Assembly: GCA_036245805.1 (NCBI GenBank)
Contig: BTRK01000003.1
Location: forward strand, 17,400,464 to 17,464,463
DNA: 64,000 bases
Direction of reading: 5' to 3'
From: Pristionchus mayeri
Taxonomy: Eukaryota > Nematoda > Chromadorea > Rhabditida > Neodiplogasteridae
Positions 1 to 10,065 of the stretch are shown here, one piece after another. The translations under genes and the position numbers were made by a program. Every line of letters starts with the position of its first letter. The first letter of the stretch is position 1. Under the pieces are notes generated by a model. It did no database searches. It saw only the letters and a program-made list of their open reading frames with translations, and was not told where the DNA came from.

Positions 1-2
1 TT

Positions 3-273
3 CTCGCGTCAGGAATGCATATAGATGCCGTTTCAAGCCTCCAATCAGACTCAAATTTTGCATGGTTGTCATTTTGTATCATATAAACGTGCATGTATGC
101 CAAAATAGGCAAAATGGAAAACTTAAAATTTCGACCATTTTGACAGAAAAAATCGAAATTTTAAAATTTTGGTAATTTTGTCAAACAAACACGTTTATAT
201 GATCCAAAATGACTTCCATGCAAAAATGTAATTGGAGGCATGAAACGGCATCTACATTCATTCCTGACGCGAG
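3..273. mobile_element. Palindromic MITE
   Basis: The left end (from CTCGCGTCAGGAATG at 3) and the right end (finishing CATTCCTGACGCGAG at 273) are inverted copies of each other over roughly 85 nt, including the paired blocks ATGCCGTTTCA / TGAAACGGCAT and ATCATATAAACGTG / CACGTTTATATGAT. The middle is AT-rich. No coding capacity is seen. This is the usual look of a non-autonomous DNA transposon; no clear target duplication is visible because the element abuts the window start. Confidence 0.7.
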
Positions 274-954
274 TATTTGAGTGTTTAAACATGAAATCTC
301 ATGTTTTGACGCATACAAATCTGTGTTGTCAATCGGTTTTTGTTATGGAAATATTATTTCCCGGGGTACAAAAGTACGTAGATTACGAATCCGTAGATAT
401 CTCATCGACGTATGTGACGTTTTTTTCGGAGACACCCGAAAAATAGTTGTAAAAAGTTTTCAAAAATCGCTTTTTGAACATCTATATTTCGCTGTCTGCA
501 AACCGTGTTTCTTCCAACATAAAAGTTGTTCAGCTCTTCGATGCGGTTCTTCGCATTTTTCTAGCGACTCTCTATCTCAAAAATTAAAGGATTTATGACC
601 TCTCAAACTTTTGATATTTTGAGAGCCGGATTTTAGGTTGTTTGAAATTTACGGCTCCACAACTTAAAGCAAAAGTTCCTTATCATTAGATGCATCAATA
701 CCGTTAATGGGTACCCAATTAAAGCAGTTTGAATTTTTTGTAAATCAAGGTTTTTATTTCCTACATTATCTCAGAATACTTCTGTTAAGGCATTGGTTTC
801 TCACAGAATTTCACACGACAGTGAAACACAAGTAGAACTTTTTACGCGAGCCATTCTAGGGAGCAATTCACTTGTGCTTCATCGCTTATTGTGCGGCTTT
901 CTGGTTGTGCGGCACCTTTTTCAATGCTCCCTCGAATCTTCATTAAGAAAAATA
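274..954. other. AT-rich non-coding stretch
   Basis: The short open frames here show no family resemblance, no convincing splice sites and no RNA gene. Nothing is annotated in this stretch. Confidence 0.4.
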
Positions 955-1015
955 TAATGAATCACTTGACAGCATTATCACTGAAATAATAATTAAAATC
1001 AATTAATTTGATCAC

Positions 1016-1113
1016 TGACCGACATGTGGACGACCCCAGCAGTTCTCCAAGTGCACAATCGACGTCGCCAATGTCCAGAGGCACGAATATGACTGTGATG
1101 CCGCAGAGAATCG
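1016..1113 (-). pseudogene. Duplicated exon 4 of the LHFPL-like gene
   Basis: This 98-nt segment is the same length as exon 4 of the LHFPL-like gene (7600-7697) and differs at about 12 positions. It keeps the frame with no stop, encoding ILCGITVIFVPLDIGDVDC and then a GELLGSSTCRS tail, and has an intact acceptor (TTCCAG) and donor (GTGATC). Most differences are synonymous; the amino-acid changes are V to I, M to I and R to G. Intron flanks (about 955-1215 against 7505-7815) are also alike. No matching copies of the other exons were found nearby, so this is either an isolated duplicated exon or a remnant of a paralogue. Confidence 0.65.
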
Positions 1114-2239
1114 CTGGAATCGCTCTCTGTAGAAAATTTACGATTAGTCGTTGCGGCGCACTGTAAGAGTTACGCAATGTCCGACTCGCTTCACTCTGAC
1201 TGCTAGGGTTTGTCGGAATGCGGAACGCCCTCTTTTCATTTCTCAATTTCATTCATTCCGCATTGCGGTCGACACACTCAATTTCCATTGCGGAATGAGC
1301 TATTCCGCAATCGTGACTAACCAGAGAAAACGCTGAATAAAGGGAGTATTTCCTTGCAGAGTCAGACGCGTGTTGGTGAGTGAATCATGGGAAATATCAC
1401 TTCGTTATCTTTGTTTTCTCGTCGATAAGACAGTCTCACGAAACCCAAAATTTTTGGACCTGGCATTACAGAAAGTTACTCAAGTCAGAAAGTTAGTCAA
1501 TAATTACTTTATTCGCGGCCGGTCTTGAGACCGAAATGGAGCGTGAGTCAGGGGTTTGGATGATGTCACTCGTATAGTCACCGATTTCGTCAGAGAATCT
1601 TCTCGAAGAGACGGCACTCCTCGAGTTCCCTCTCCATACTGAAAGTTTCATTATTCTGATTTTGTTGAAATTTATTTTCCGCTTTAATTTTTTGAACGTT
1701 TCAAAAATGTGCATCATCAGCGAATCGCACAAACTTATAATTATTGTTTTTCCATCTCGGGCCACTGAACAATCTGCACGACCTTTTCAAAGCGCTGAAA
1801 TTATCCAAGTGAAACTCACATCGGCAGAACTTCGCTGAGGAAATTGATGAGACGAGTGTTGGTGAGGGCGCGTTGAGCCTGAGTGAATCAATGTAATATC
1901 TCTTCATTCTTTTCTCCCTAGTCCATTAGACAGATATTTAGGTTATGTGAAGAGATCCTAGAGTTTTTCTCTTTAGCATTTCTTCACAACTATGGAAGAG
2001 TGTGAAACAATTGATTTTCAACAATTTCGAAATAAATTAATTCAAATTCTGTCACTCACCTGTGCGGAACTAAGCGACTGAAACTCGTAAGAAGTCGCCT
2101 TGTTTACCATCATCAGCCTGAAATTGATGGAGATTGTCCGACTCTCATTCCGCACGTATGTTCTCAAGAAAACACATAATTGACCGAATCGCCAGAGGGA
2201 AAGTGGATGGTGGGCAGACATCGGAAGATAAAGGTGTCT

Positions 2240-5200
2240 TCACCTACCATCTCTCAAAAATTTGCCTAGGGAGCGATGAACTTTGTGCATCACGTCACTT
2301 TTTATTTCCCAGCTCTCTCCATTCTCGCTGCTCTTTCGCCGATCGGATAGAGCTAGATAGATATTGGGTCTTGAGTGCAAGAACATCGTTCGTTTGATGA
2401 GCCCCTTTTTGTTTTCGGGTTTTGCCAGTGATGTCAACATGATTTCTGCCTCGACCGCTTTCAATTTTGAGAGCTGGCGTTTGACTCGCATTTTCCCGGT
2501 TGAGTGAAATAGGAATTTAACGTCTCCAGAACTGTTTTTGCAAAGAAAAATATAATCGTGAAAATTTTTAAAACCAAAAAAAAATCAAACTCACGACGGT
2601 CCGATCGCTCTCTCCTCCACGTCCACGCGAGTCTCAGTAGCTGCCTGACATCATTCGCCAATCATTAAGAAAAGTTAGGTTTCAGGAGCCTTCCCTCACT
2701 TTTTCACACAATTAGGTATGCTTCACTGGCAATATGTTACTAGTCCTGATTGAACCCCACCGATCGATCTGGATGTGATGGAAGTGTCAAAAAAACAATA
2801 TACTGTCCTTTGGATTGTCCCTGAATAAGCTAGAGTCAAGGCAGGTGCAAAGAGATAAATATGTGGTCACTAGTTGGTGAGTTAACGACAAATTGATTTG
2901 AGAGCATCATCAAATAGAAGATACTAGACGACTTTCCATCAGTGGTACTCACATCAGAGTGCAGCTTGGGCGGATGCCTCGGCAGTGGCTGTGGAGGATG
3001 AAGGGATGAGAGAAGCATGCAGTCCTGAAGAAAGAACACGGATTCTAGAGGAAAATAAACCGTTATTTTTTGGAAGGAGAGAAGAATACAATCCTTAAGA
3101 GAAAACTCGGGATCAAGAAGAAATGTTTTCAAGCAATTGCAATTTAATAGTGTCACTCGATTATCTCAAGAGTGGTTTCATCGTGAGTGGGGAGGTAAAG
3201 CAGAAGGTAGTGGGGTTTTTCGTTCTAACTCCCAGGATCTGTTTCCTTGATGTTGCGGTGTCGGATAAGGTCCTGATTCGATTATTCCAAATCTACGCAC
3301 CCGCCTGACATGATCGAGTACAGTAACTTCATCCATGAGGTTGAAAGAGGATTCAACGGACCAGTCTCAGGCAGTCACAGGTATCGATTCGTGCGCAAGG
3401 TCATCCTGGGTGATTTCAATGGGAAAGTGGGATACTCGGAGCCAGGGGAAAGTGCAGTGGGGAAGTTTGGATATGGGGACAGAAATGTAAAGAGTCAAAT
3501 GGTTGTGGACCTCTGCGAGAGGTTGCAACTACGGGTTGGCAACAGTTTCTTTCAAAAACGGGGTACTAGAAAATTCACATGGGTTTCACCCAATGGGCGC
3601 ACTAAGAACGAGATAGACTACATATTGTTCCCAAAGGGTCTTCGGGTGCTGGATGTGGGGGTGGTTAATCGGCTCGACTTCTCGTCCGATCATCGATTGG
3701 TTAGATCTACCATATCATTCTCATTCAGATTTCGTCGTGGTTGCAATAGACCGTTAAGGGGGGACACGCACCTCAACAATGATTTATTTAAATTCAGCTT
3801 AGGCTTAGAATTGAAGCGCAGAGGTGCGTGTGTGGATTACAATAGTGTGGTCTCGGCAGTGCAAGAAGCGGGTAAAATAGCAACATCCTTCAGACCACCG
3901 GGAAGTAGGCTATCCCAAAAGACCAGGGATTTGTTGATTCGTAGGAGGGAACTCAAAATGGACGCGGTGGGGGTTCCTCGCGTTGAATGGTTACTTGTCA
4001 ATAAGGCGCTTAGGGAGTCGTTTAAAAACGACCAAGATAAATCATTCCTTACCTACGTAGATGAGGCCATTGCGCTTGGTAAAAGCTACAAAAGGGCAAT
4101 TAGCAAATTAGCAAATTAGCAATTGGGAGGGATAGAATTTCACGCATTAGGGATGGGACAGGAAACTTACTCTTCACTCAACCGGGCATAGAGGAGGCAT
4201 TTCAATCTTTTTTACAATGCTCTCTATGGTGGAGATGGAGTGGTTGGGTACCGTGAGGAGATAGCAAGAGACCCTTTTGTTCCCATCGTAGAAGCCGAGG
4301 TCGACCAAATACTTCGGTATTTCAAATCAGGCAGAGCACCGGGAAAGGATGGAATTACGGGTGAAATGCTTCGGGTGGGGGTAGATCAGTTAGTTCCCAC
4401 TCTCACCAATCTCTTTAACAATATCATCCTGGGATCTATTCCTCTTGGTTTTGGGGATTCTCGCACAATTCTTCTACCAAAATCTGGGTATCCAACTCTT
4501 ACAAAAATCTACAGACCAATTAGTCTGCTTCCTGTATTACAGAAGGCACTAACTGGGCTGCTCAACAAGAGGTATGGTCCGCTACTGGATGGAAGTAGAA
4601 GTTGGGAACAAATGGGATTTAGACGAGGGCATTCCACAGTTGACGCTGTCCACACTCTTAAGTCTGTCATTGCTCACTGTGTCGACTATAGGCTGCCGAT
4701 CTATCAGCTTTTTGTAGATATTTCGGAGGCCTTTGACAAAGTATACACAGAAGTGGTGTTCAAGGCGATATAGTTAGAAGGGATTCCCTCGGAAGTCGTT
4801 TCTTTCCTCGCAAGCCTTTCCCAGGAAAGTAGAAACGTGGTGGTGGTTAATGGTAAGGAGGTCAGCATAAAGGTGGGAAGAGGTGTCCGACAAGGCTACC
4901 TCTTCCCACCTAGTCACCCAGGCTATTCACTGCGGTTCTAGATATGGCTTTCTGTCGGATAAATTGGTCAAACAAAGGAGTAAGTATCAATGGCCGATTC
5001 CTGTCCCATATTTTTTTCGCTGATGATGCCGTACTCATTTCCCACGATGAACGACAGATTCAGGCGATGGGAAGGGAATTAGAGCGTGTACTTGCTACAG
5101 TGGGATTGGGTCTCAATGGGGATAAGACTGTCGGAATGTGTTCCAAGGCTAATCCAAGGGATGTCAAAATAGGTGGAAAGGTTGTAAAATTACAAGATAA

Positions 5201-6200
5201 GGTGGTCTACCTGGGGAGCGCAATTGCAGTCAGCTGAAACGATGACTGTGAAATCACTCGACGCATTCAATCGCGCTTTGGCGCTTTCCACAAACACCGC
5301 TCTTTTCTTACTAACAGGGGAATTCCAATGGCACATAAGCGTCGGCTTTTCAATGGCTGCTTACTTCCCGCTTTGGTTTACGGATGCGAATGTTGGGCTC
5401 TGACCAAAGCACAAATGAATCGATTATCGGTGGCTCAAAGAAAATGGAACGTGGGATGATTGGCTGTACTGTGCTCGATCATGTCTTTAATGAGCGGTTG
5501 CGAGATTCAACTAGAGTTCAGGACTTCGTTCGCACTGCTCAGAAAAGGAAATGGTTTTGGTTGCATAAGATCGCGAATGATGATTGATGGGAGTGGAGCC
5601 GATCTGTGAGCGAATGGATTCCACGGAGAAAGAGGAGACGCGGCCGCCCAATCACGAGATGGAGCGACTCTTTCCGCAAAACAGCAGGCCCAAATTTTCT
5701 CAACCAATCACGAAGCTCTAACTGGAACACCATGCACATCAGAGCTCTCGTCTGATCTCCCGAGAACCTAATGACCTCTAGATAAATGTGTTAAAATCGT
5801 AGTCGTAAATCGGTTGGAACAAATCACGCAATCGTGTCATTAATGAAAGGGGGGATGATTTCTAAAATGAAGAGCCTTTAAAAATCACCGCAAACAGGAC
5901 AATCTGTCAAATAAGCCATTATTGTTTTTTTGACGAAGGCAACCAGATAGCATCGACGCGACCCTATCACAGCGATGATATTTCCCAACTGAAACTCACA
6001 TCGGCAGCATTTTTCAGAATTTAGTGGACCACTTTGCCAGCGTTCTAGTGCTAATGGAAAATGTCTAACTCACCTCATTCGGCCTTGTAGGCGCTCGTTC
6101 CTCTTCTTCGAAGACAATCTAGGTTCTCAATTTTCGAAAATTAATTTTAAAAAAGACAAACCTTCTCAATCGAGGCGATCTTGGTCACGTATTCTGTCAT
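2240..6200 (-). CDS. Hypothetical protein, 4-exon model (tentative)
   Basis: A phase-consistent model on the minus strand joins exons 6162-6200 (MTEYVTKIASIEK, preceded by a TTTGCAG acceptor at 6215), 6074-6118 (IVFEEEERAPTRPNE), 2595-2644 (AATETRVDVEERAIGP plus two bases) and 2240-2531, which stays open for 97 codons to a stop. The total is 426 nt, giving 141 residues that are charged, partly basic, and have no signal peptide or membrane segment. I do not recognise the family. The third intron (2645-6073) would contain the RTE relic. The junctions have GT-AG ends, but a chance assembly cannot be excluded, and the last exon could be spurious. Confidence 0.25.
3123..5755 (+). mobile_element. 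Decayed RTE-clade non-LTR retrotransposon
   Basis: Broken reading frames in three registers spell an RTE-type ORF2. An endonuclease region at 3190-3720 contains QIYAP, ILGDFNGKVG, a WVSPNG..NEIDYI block and SSDHRLV, the hallmarks of the apurinic-endonuclease fold. A reverse transcriptase follows at 4285-5235, with GRAPGKDGITGEML, RPISLLPVLQK, MGFRRGHSTVDAV, DISEAFDKV and the catalytic FADDAVLISHD box. The RTE C-terminal region runs 5240-5755 with RRRGRPITRWSD. Stops at about 3307, 4117, 4771, 5235 and 5585 and frame changes make it non-functional. It encodes the machinery for target-primed reverse transcription in intact relatives. The 5' limit before 3123 and any 3' tail are unclear. Confidence 0.85.
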
Positions 6201-6916
6201 TCTGACGATATTGCCTGCAAAGATAGGGGTACGGCACGCGAGATTACAGTCGTCAATAGACGGGGTTACCCAAGGTGGTGCTGTCCGGTGAGACCGTCTA
6301 CTGCTAGGAAAGCGTATACCTGCTGCCCAATGCCCACCTAGGGAACGTTACCTACCTGAAATGGACTGAGAGTATGTTCACTCTTCACTTCACTTCTCCT
6401 TCTCCAGGAGTAGTCAGCCGAACAATAATTTATGCAATGCAGATTGGGAGATAGAACGAGGAAAAGAGAGACACGGAAGATCGGAAGACGCAGTCAGCGA
6501 TAGTTCCGGTTATGCTTCAGAGATGCTAGACGAAGATCAGTAGAGAGAGCAAAGCAATGACTCCTCTTTTTCCTATTCAAAAATATCATCACAGTATGCC
6601 CACAGATAAACTACAGAGTTTTATAATCGCTAATTAAAAGTGTAAATCTTCATCTTCATTTCTTCCAATTACAGATAGATTGCTATCCTTCCGATCTCCT
6701 TCACTGTTCTTTCTCGAGTACAGTCACTTCCAGTTATGCTTTAGTATGACGAGAAATGCATTGGAAAAAATAGGCAAAGCAGTTTTTTCGGTATGGTTTG
6801 AACAATAAAATTAATAATATCGTCAAATATGATAGATCACACGATATTTCACAGGCGGAGAAGTATACAGAAAAAAAAGAGCTAGACGATAGAAAATATT
6901 ATATTTCTCTCAATAT

Positions 6917-9900
6917 TCACAGATAGTACTCCTCGCTCTCCATCTTCCGAGGGATAAGCGCGTACGCGATGCCACGGTCTTCCGCCACCTGCAAGTGTTC
7001 TAATCAAATAGTTTTCTATCATTCCCTCAGCCGTGGCTTTGTTTCTTGCTGGTACCTCTTCTGTTTAGAAAATGTTATTTTTTAAATTTATTAATTGTCG
7101 GAGCAATAGTGCGCTACAATCTGTTTCCATGGCGTTTCTGTGATCCTTACTATGAATGAAAATTTCGTATGTATTGAATCCGTGATTCTATCGTCTGATC
7201 ATTCTCACCAATCTTCCCAGCACGGGGCAGCACATGGAGAGGAGGGCACAGACGGACGAGACTGCGAATGCCCAACCGACACTCAAATTAATAATATCCG
7301 CCAATAATTTCATAAAAGTTATTATTGCTTTTGGAACTGAGAGGACGACTGACTGAAAATACAGATTTTTTTCAACATTTCACTTCACTATGAAATACAA
7401 CGTATAAAATTTTTGCTCATCATTGTAAAGCTCAATTCACATAAGTTTCATCGCTTCTTGAAACTTCTCGTGGTGCGTCTTTTTCATTGATAATTTGAGT
7501 TTCACGTTGAAAAAAAATATAATTGATTACTTAACAGCGCTAGAGCGGAAATAATAATAATAATTTATTAATTACTTATTAATTAGCTCATTTCACAACT
7601 GACCGACAGGTGGACGACCTCAGCAGCTCTCCCAGTGCACAGTCAACGTCACCCATGTCCAGAGGCACGAAAACCACTGTGATGCCGCAGAGAATTGCTT
7701 AATTTGGGATGAATTCGTGAGAAATAGATAATTTTGAACAGAAAATTCACAATTAGTCGTTGCGGCGCTCTGTAAGAGTTGTGCTACGCTCGACTCTCTT
7801 CATTATCATCGAACTAGGATGTGATGTGTTCCAAGTGTCCCAAGCGTCCCAATCCCAAGCGAAATCGACAATGCTCGTTTCTGATGACACTTAATAGAAA
7901 GGTGAAACATATTTGTCCCTATTTGGATTTTAAAATCCCTCACAGCGAGATTTCGGATTTGAGAACGCTCGTAGCATTTCATTGACGTCAACTCCTGCGT
8001 GTTTTCGGGCGCAATCAATCACTTTTCTTTCTCCCTGGGGTCGTCGCAGACGAGAAATGAAAAGGCGCCCCGCGCGTCGCCCTTTCCCTGATTTATTTCA
8101 TTAGCTTTCGGCTGTTTTTCGGTGCTTCTGGTGCTTTTGCACAATTTTCAGACCCCCAAATGTCGGCTTGTTCATCCTGATTTTGCAGCTATTTCAAGCA
8201 ATAAAACAGGGGCAAGCGTGCGGATGCAAATCCCTAAACCCGGCTGAAAGCGTGTGAAAACAACAGAAGATTTATTTTAGTCCATCACCCCCGCTCTGCT
8301 TGCTATTTTGGGCGCATCTCGCATAAAAGCCGAGACTCTATGGAGCTAAACTAGAGAGAGAATAGCAATTTTCTAAGGTAAAATAACGTAATTATATTGC
8401 TCCAACACTTTTAGAGGCGTTATTAAAAGTCGTCCAGAAGTGGGTAAGTGACGCAGAACGTTTTATAGTTTCTCACTAGTTTCTCGTGGTCCTCGTGACC
8501 CCGAGATGAGGATAAAAAGAATCGAGCAGACTGCCAATTGGGCCACTTACTTGTTAGTGTGCGGGGGCCATGCGGGGGATCTTTAAAGAGGACCCGAATC
8601 AGGCTTGAATCGTGCTTCCAATTTAATGCGTAGGAAGACAACAGGGGAATAGGTCACGAGCCATCAACCGGGTTCTTTCCGAGAACTGAATGCCCTCGCT
8701 CCAAATTTAGCGTCCAGAGAGCAATTCTAATTGTTCAAAAGTCATAGTGATTAGGAAGAGCAAACAGCGTGAGGAGAGATCAAAGAAGACATTGTTTTAG
8801 ACTAGGGATGGATGCTAGGGATGTGCACGTCAGCTACACTGACTGAATTTAGCAGGAAATATCAAGAGCTAGTACGGCACGTGCTAACACGTCGAACCAC
8901 TATGATCTCTATTTAGAGAAGTCCAGTGATGCCGGCGCACAAATCAGACAGCAATGACCACTCACCGGCAATCAGTTGTACATTGGCGAGGGCTCTGATC
9001 GGCTTGGCTGATGATGAACACATCAGCACGGGACAGAGACACAGAGCGGAGAGGAGGAAGAGCAGACCGCCTGAGGAGAGATCAAAGATCTACATTTGAA
9101 CCAGGTTTCGCAACACCTCTTGCGTCTGTACTTTCTTTACAATAGTTTTCTCTCATTTGTATGACGAAACGAGTGTGCTAGGAGCAAGAAGTGATTCTGC
9201 TTTCAGACCGACGAGAGAACGTGCAGAATGAAGAGAGTCGTCCCTTGCGACGCAATCTCTAATGGAGACTCACCAGACAGTAGGGTGAGGAGAGGCACTG
9301 CAGATGAAGCACTGCTGCGAAGGACACAGCCGCCGTGCATGCCGCACAGAGCGAACAGCCCCTAGTTTATTATATTTGATCTATATCATGGATATTTCAG
9401 ATTTGAGGTTTCTTAAGTTCAAAGAATGAGATTGATAAAATTAGTTGTTTGAGATACCATACTTGGGATGGATTAGTATGGTAACGACTAAAAAGACCGA
9501 CGAGAGTTAATAGAATCAATAAAGCTTAAAGAAGGACTGTCAGCAAAGTTGAAATTTTGACGTTGTCATAACCATGACCGACCTTTGTACAACCATAAGG
9601 GATTCTGAAAATTTCAAATGCGTATCTCCATTTTGAACCGAGTTATCATTAGTTGGCGGTATGCCAAGGAGGGCTTGAAGGGAAGGGACGTGCGGGAATT
9701 TAAATATCTAGAAGATTTTTCAAAAACTGGTGGGATTCGAACCCGCAACCTTCTGATTACGAGGCGACTGCTTTACCACTGAGCTATGCGATTGACCTTT
9801 GCTTATCCTCTTAGCTCGCGCTATGATCGTTGGATAATTGTCTAGGTCATGGTTATGACAGCGTCAAAAATGTAACTTTGCTGACACTCCTTCTTTAAAA

Positions 9901-10065
9901 AACCATCCCTATTTCGAGAGTTCGACTCTTCGTAATACTAAAAGTTTCGCTCACCATGGAAGTCCCTCCATGCACGATCCACTCTGGCTGCGTGAGCACC
10001 AGCAGCTGCAGCAGACCGAGAGAAAGCGACAGGAGGGTCCAAGCTATTGGGAGCAGGGGTAGCAT
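6917..10065 (-). CDS. LHFPL-like tetraspan membrane protein
   Basis: Six exons: 9955-10065, 9274-9361, 8966-9070, 7600-7697, 7209-7352 and 6917-6988, joining in frame to 618 nt and 205 residues, near the usual ~220 of the LHFPL (lipoma HMGIC fusion partner-like / TMHS) family in the claudin superfamily. Four hydrophobic segments are visible: IAWTLLSLSLGLLQLLVL (TM1) followed by TQPEWI, which matches the family's QPYWIG; LLFLLSALCLCPVLM (TM2); ILCGITVVFVP (TM3) followed by the GDVDC loop; and VGWAFAVSSVCALLSMCCPVLG (TM4), which matches the family's RWAF..AI..FVLG block. GLFALCG corresponds to GLFSYCVG in vertebrate proteins. The start codon lies 9 nt after a TTGCAG acceptor, suggesting trans-splicing. 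Family members act as partners or chaperones of membrane complexes (LHFPL5 in hair-cell channels); the role here is unknown. Family assignment is by remembered motifs, not by search. Confidence 0.7.
9203..9252. repeat. CTCTCT palindrome family, half copy
   Basis: The right half of the dispersed palindrome: GACGAGAGAACGTGCAGAATG followed by AAGAGAGTCGTCCCTTGCGA. Located in the LHFPL-like intron 2 (9071-9273). Confidence 0.6.
9525..9898. mobile_element. TIR element (MITE) carrying a tRNA-like sequence
   Basis: The left arm TTAAAGAAGGACTGTCAGC (from about 9525) and the right arm GCTGACACTCCTTCTTTAA (to about 9898) are inverted; the similarity extends about 50 nt to CATAACCATGACC / GGTCATGGTTATG. 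Outermost TTAA occurs at both ends and could be a target duplication. No transposase is encoded. The element sits in intron 1 of the LHFPL-like gene (9362-9954) and contains a tRNA-Thr-like sequence. Confidence 0.8.
9729..9797 (-). tRNA. Degenerate tRNA-Thr(CGU)-like pseudogene
   Basis: Read on the minus strand this has an intact A box (TAGCTCAGTGG), an anticodon-arm start GTCGCCTCGTAA with CGT in the anticodon position, and an intact B box (GGTTCGAATCC). The 3' side of the anticodon stem does not pair (TCAGA opposite GTCGC), the T stem has a mismatch (GCGGG / CCCAC) and the acceptor ends do not pair. It is therefore a tRNA-derived relic with possible polymerase III promoter boxes rather than a functional tRNA. 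It lies inside a MITE. Confidence 0.6.

Noticed and set aside
9729..9797. Functional tRNA-Thr gene
   Set aside because: Anticodon stem and acceptor stem do not pair; only the promoter boxes survive.
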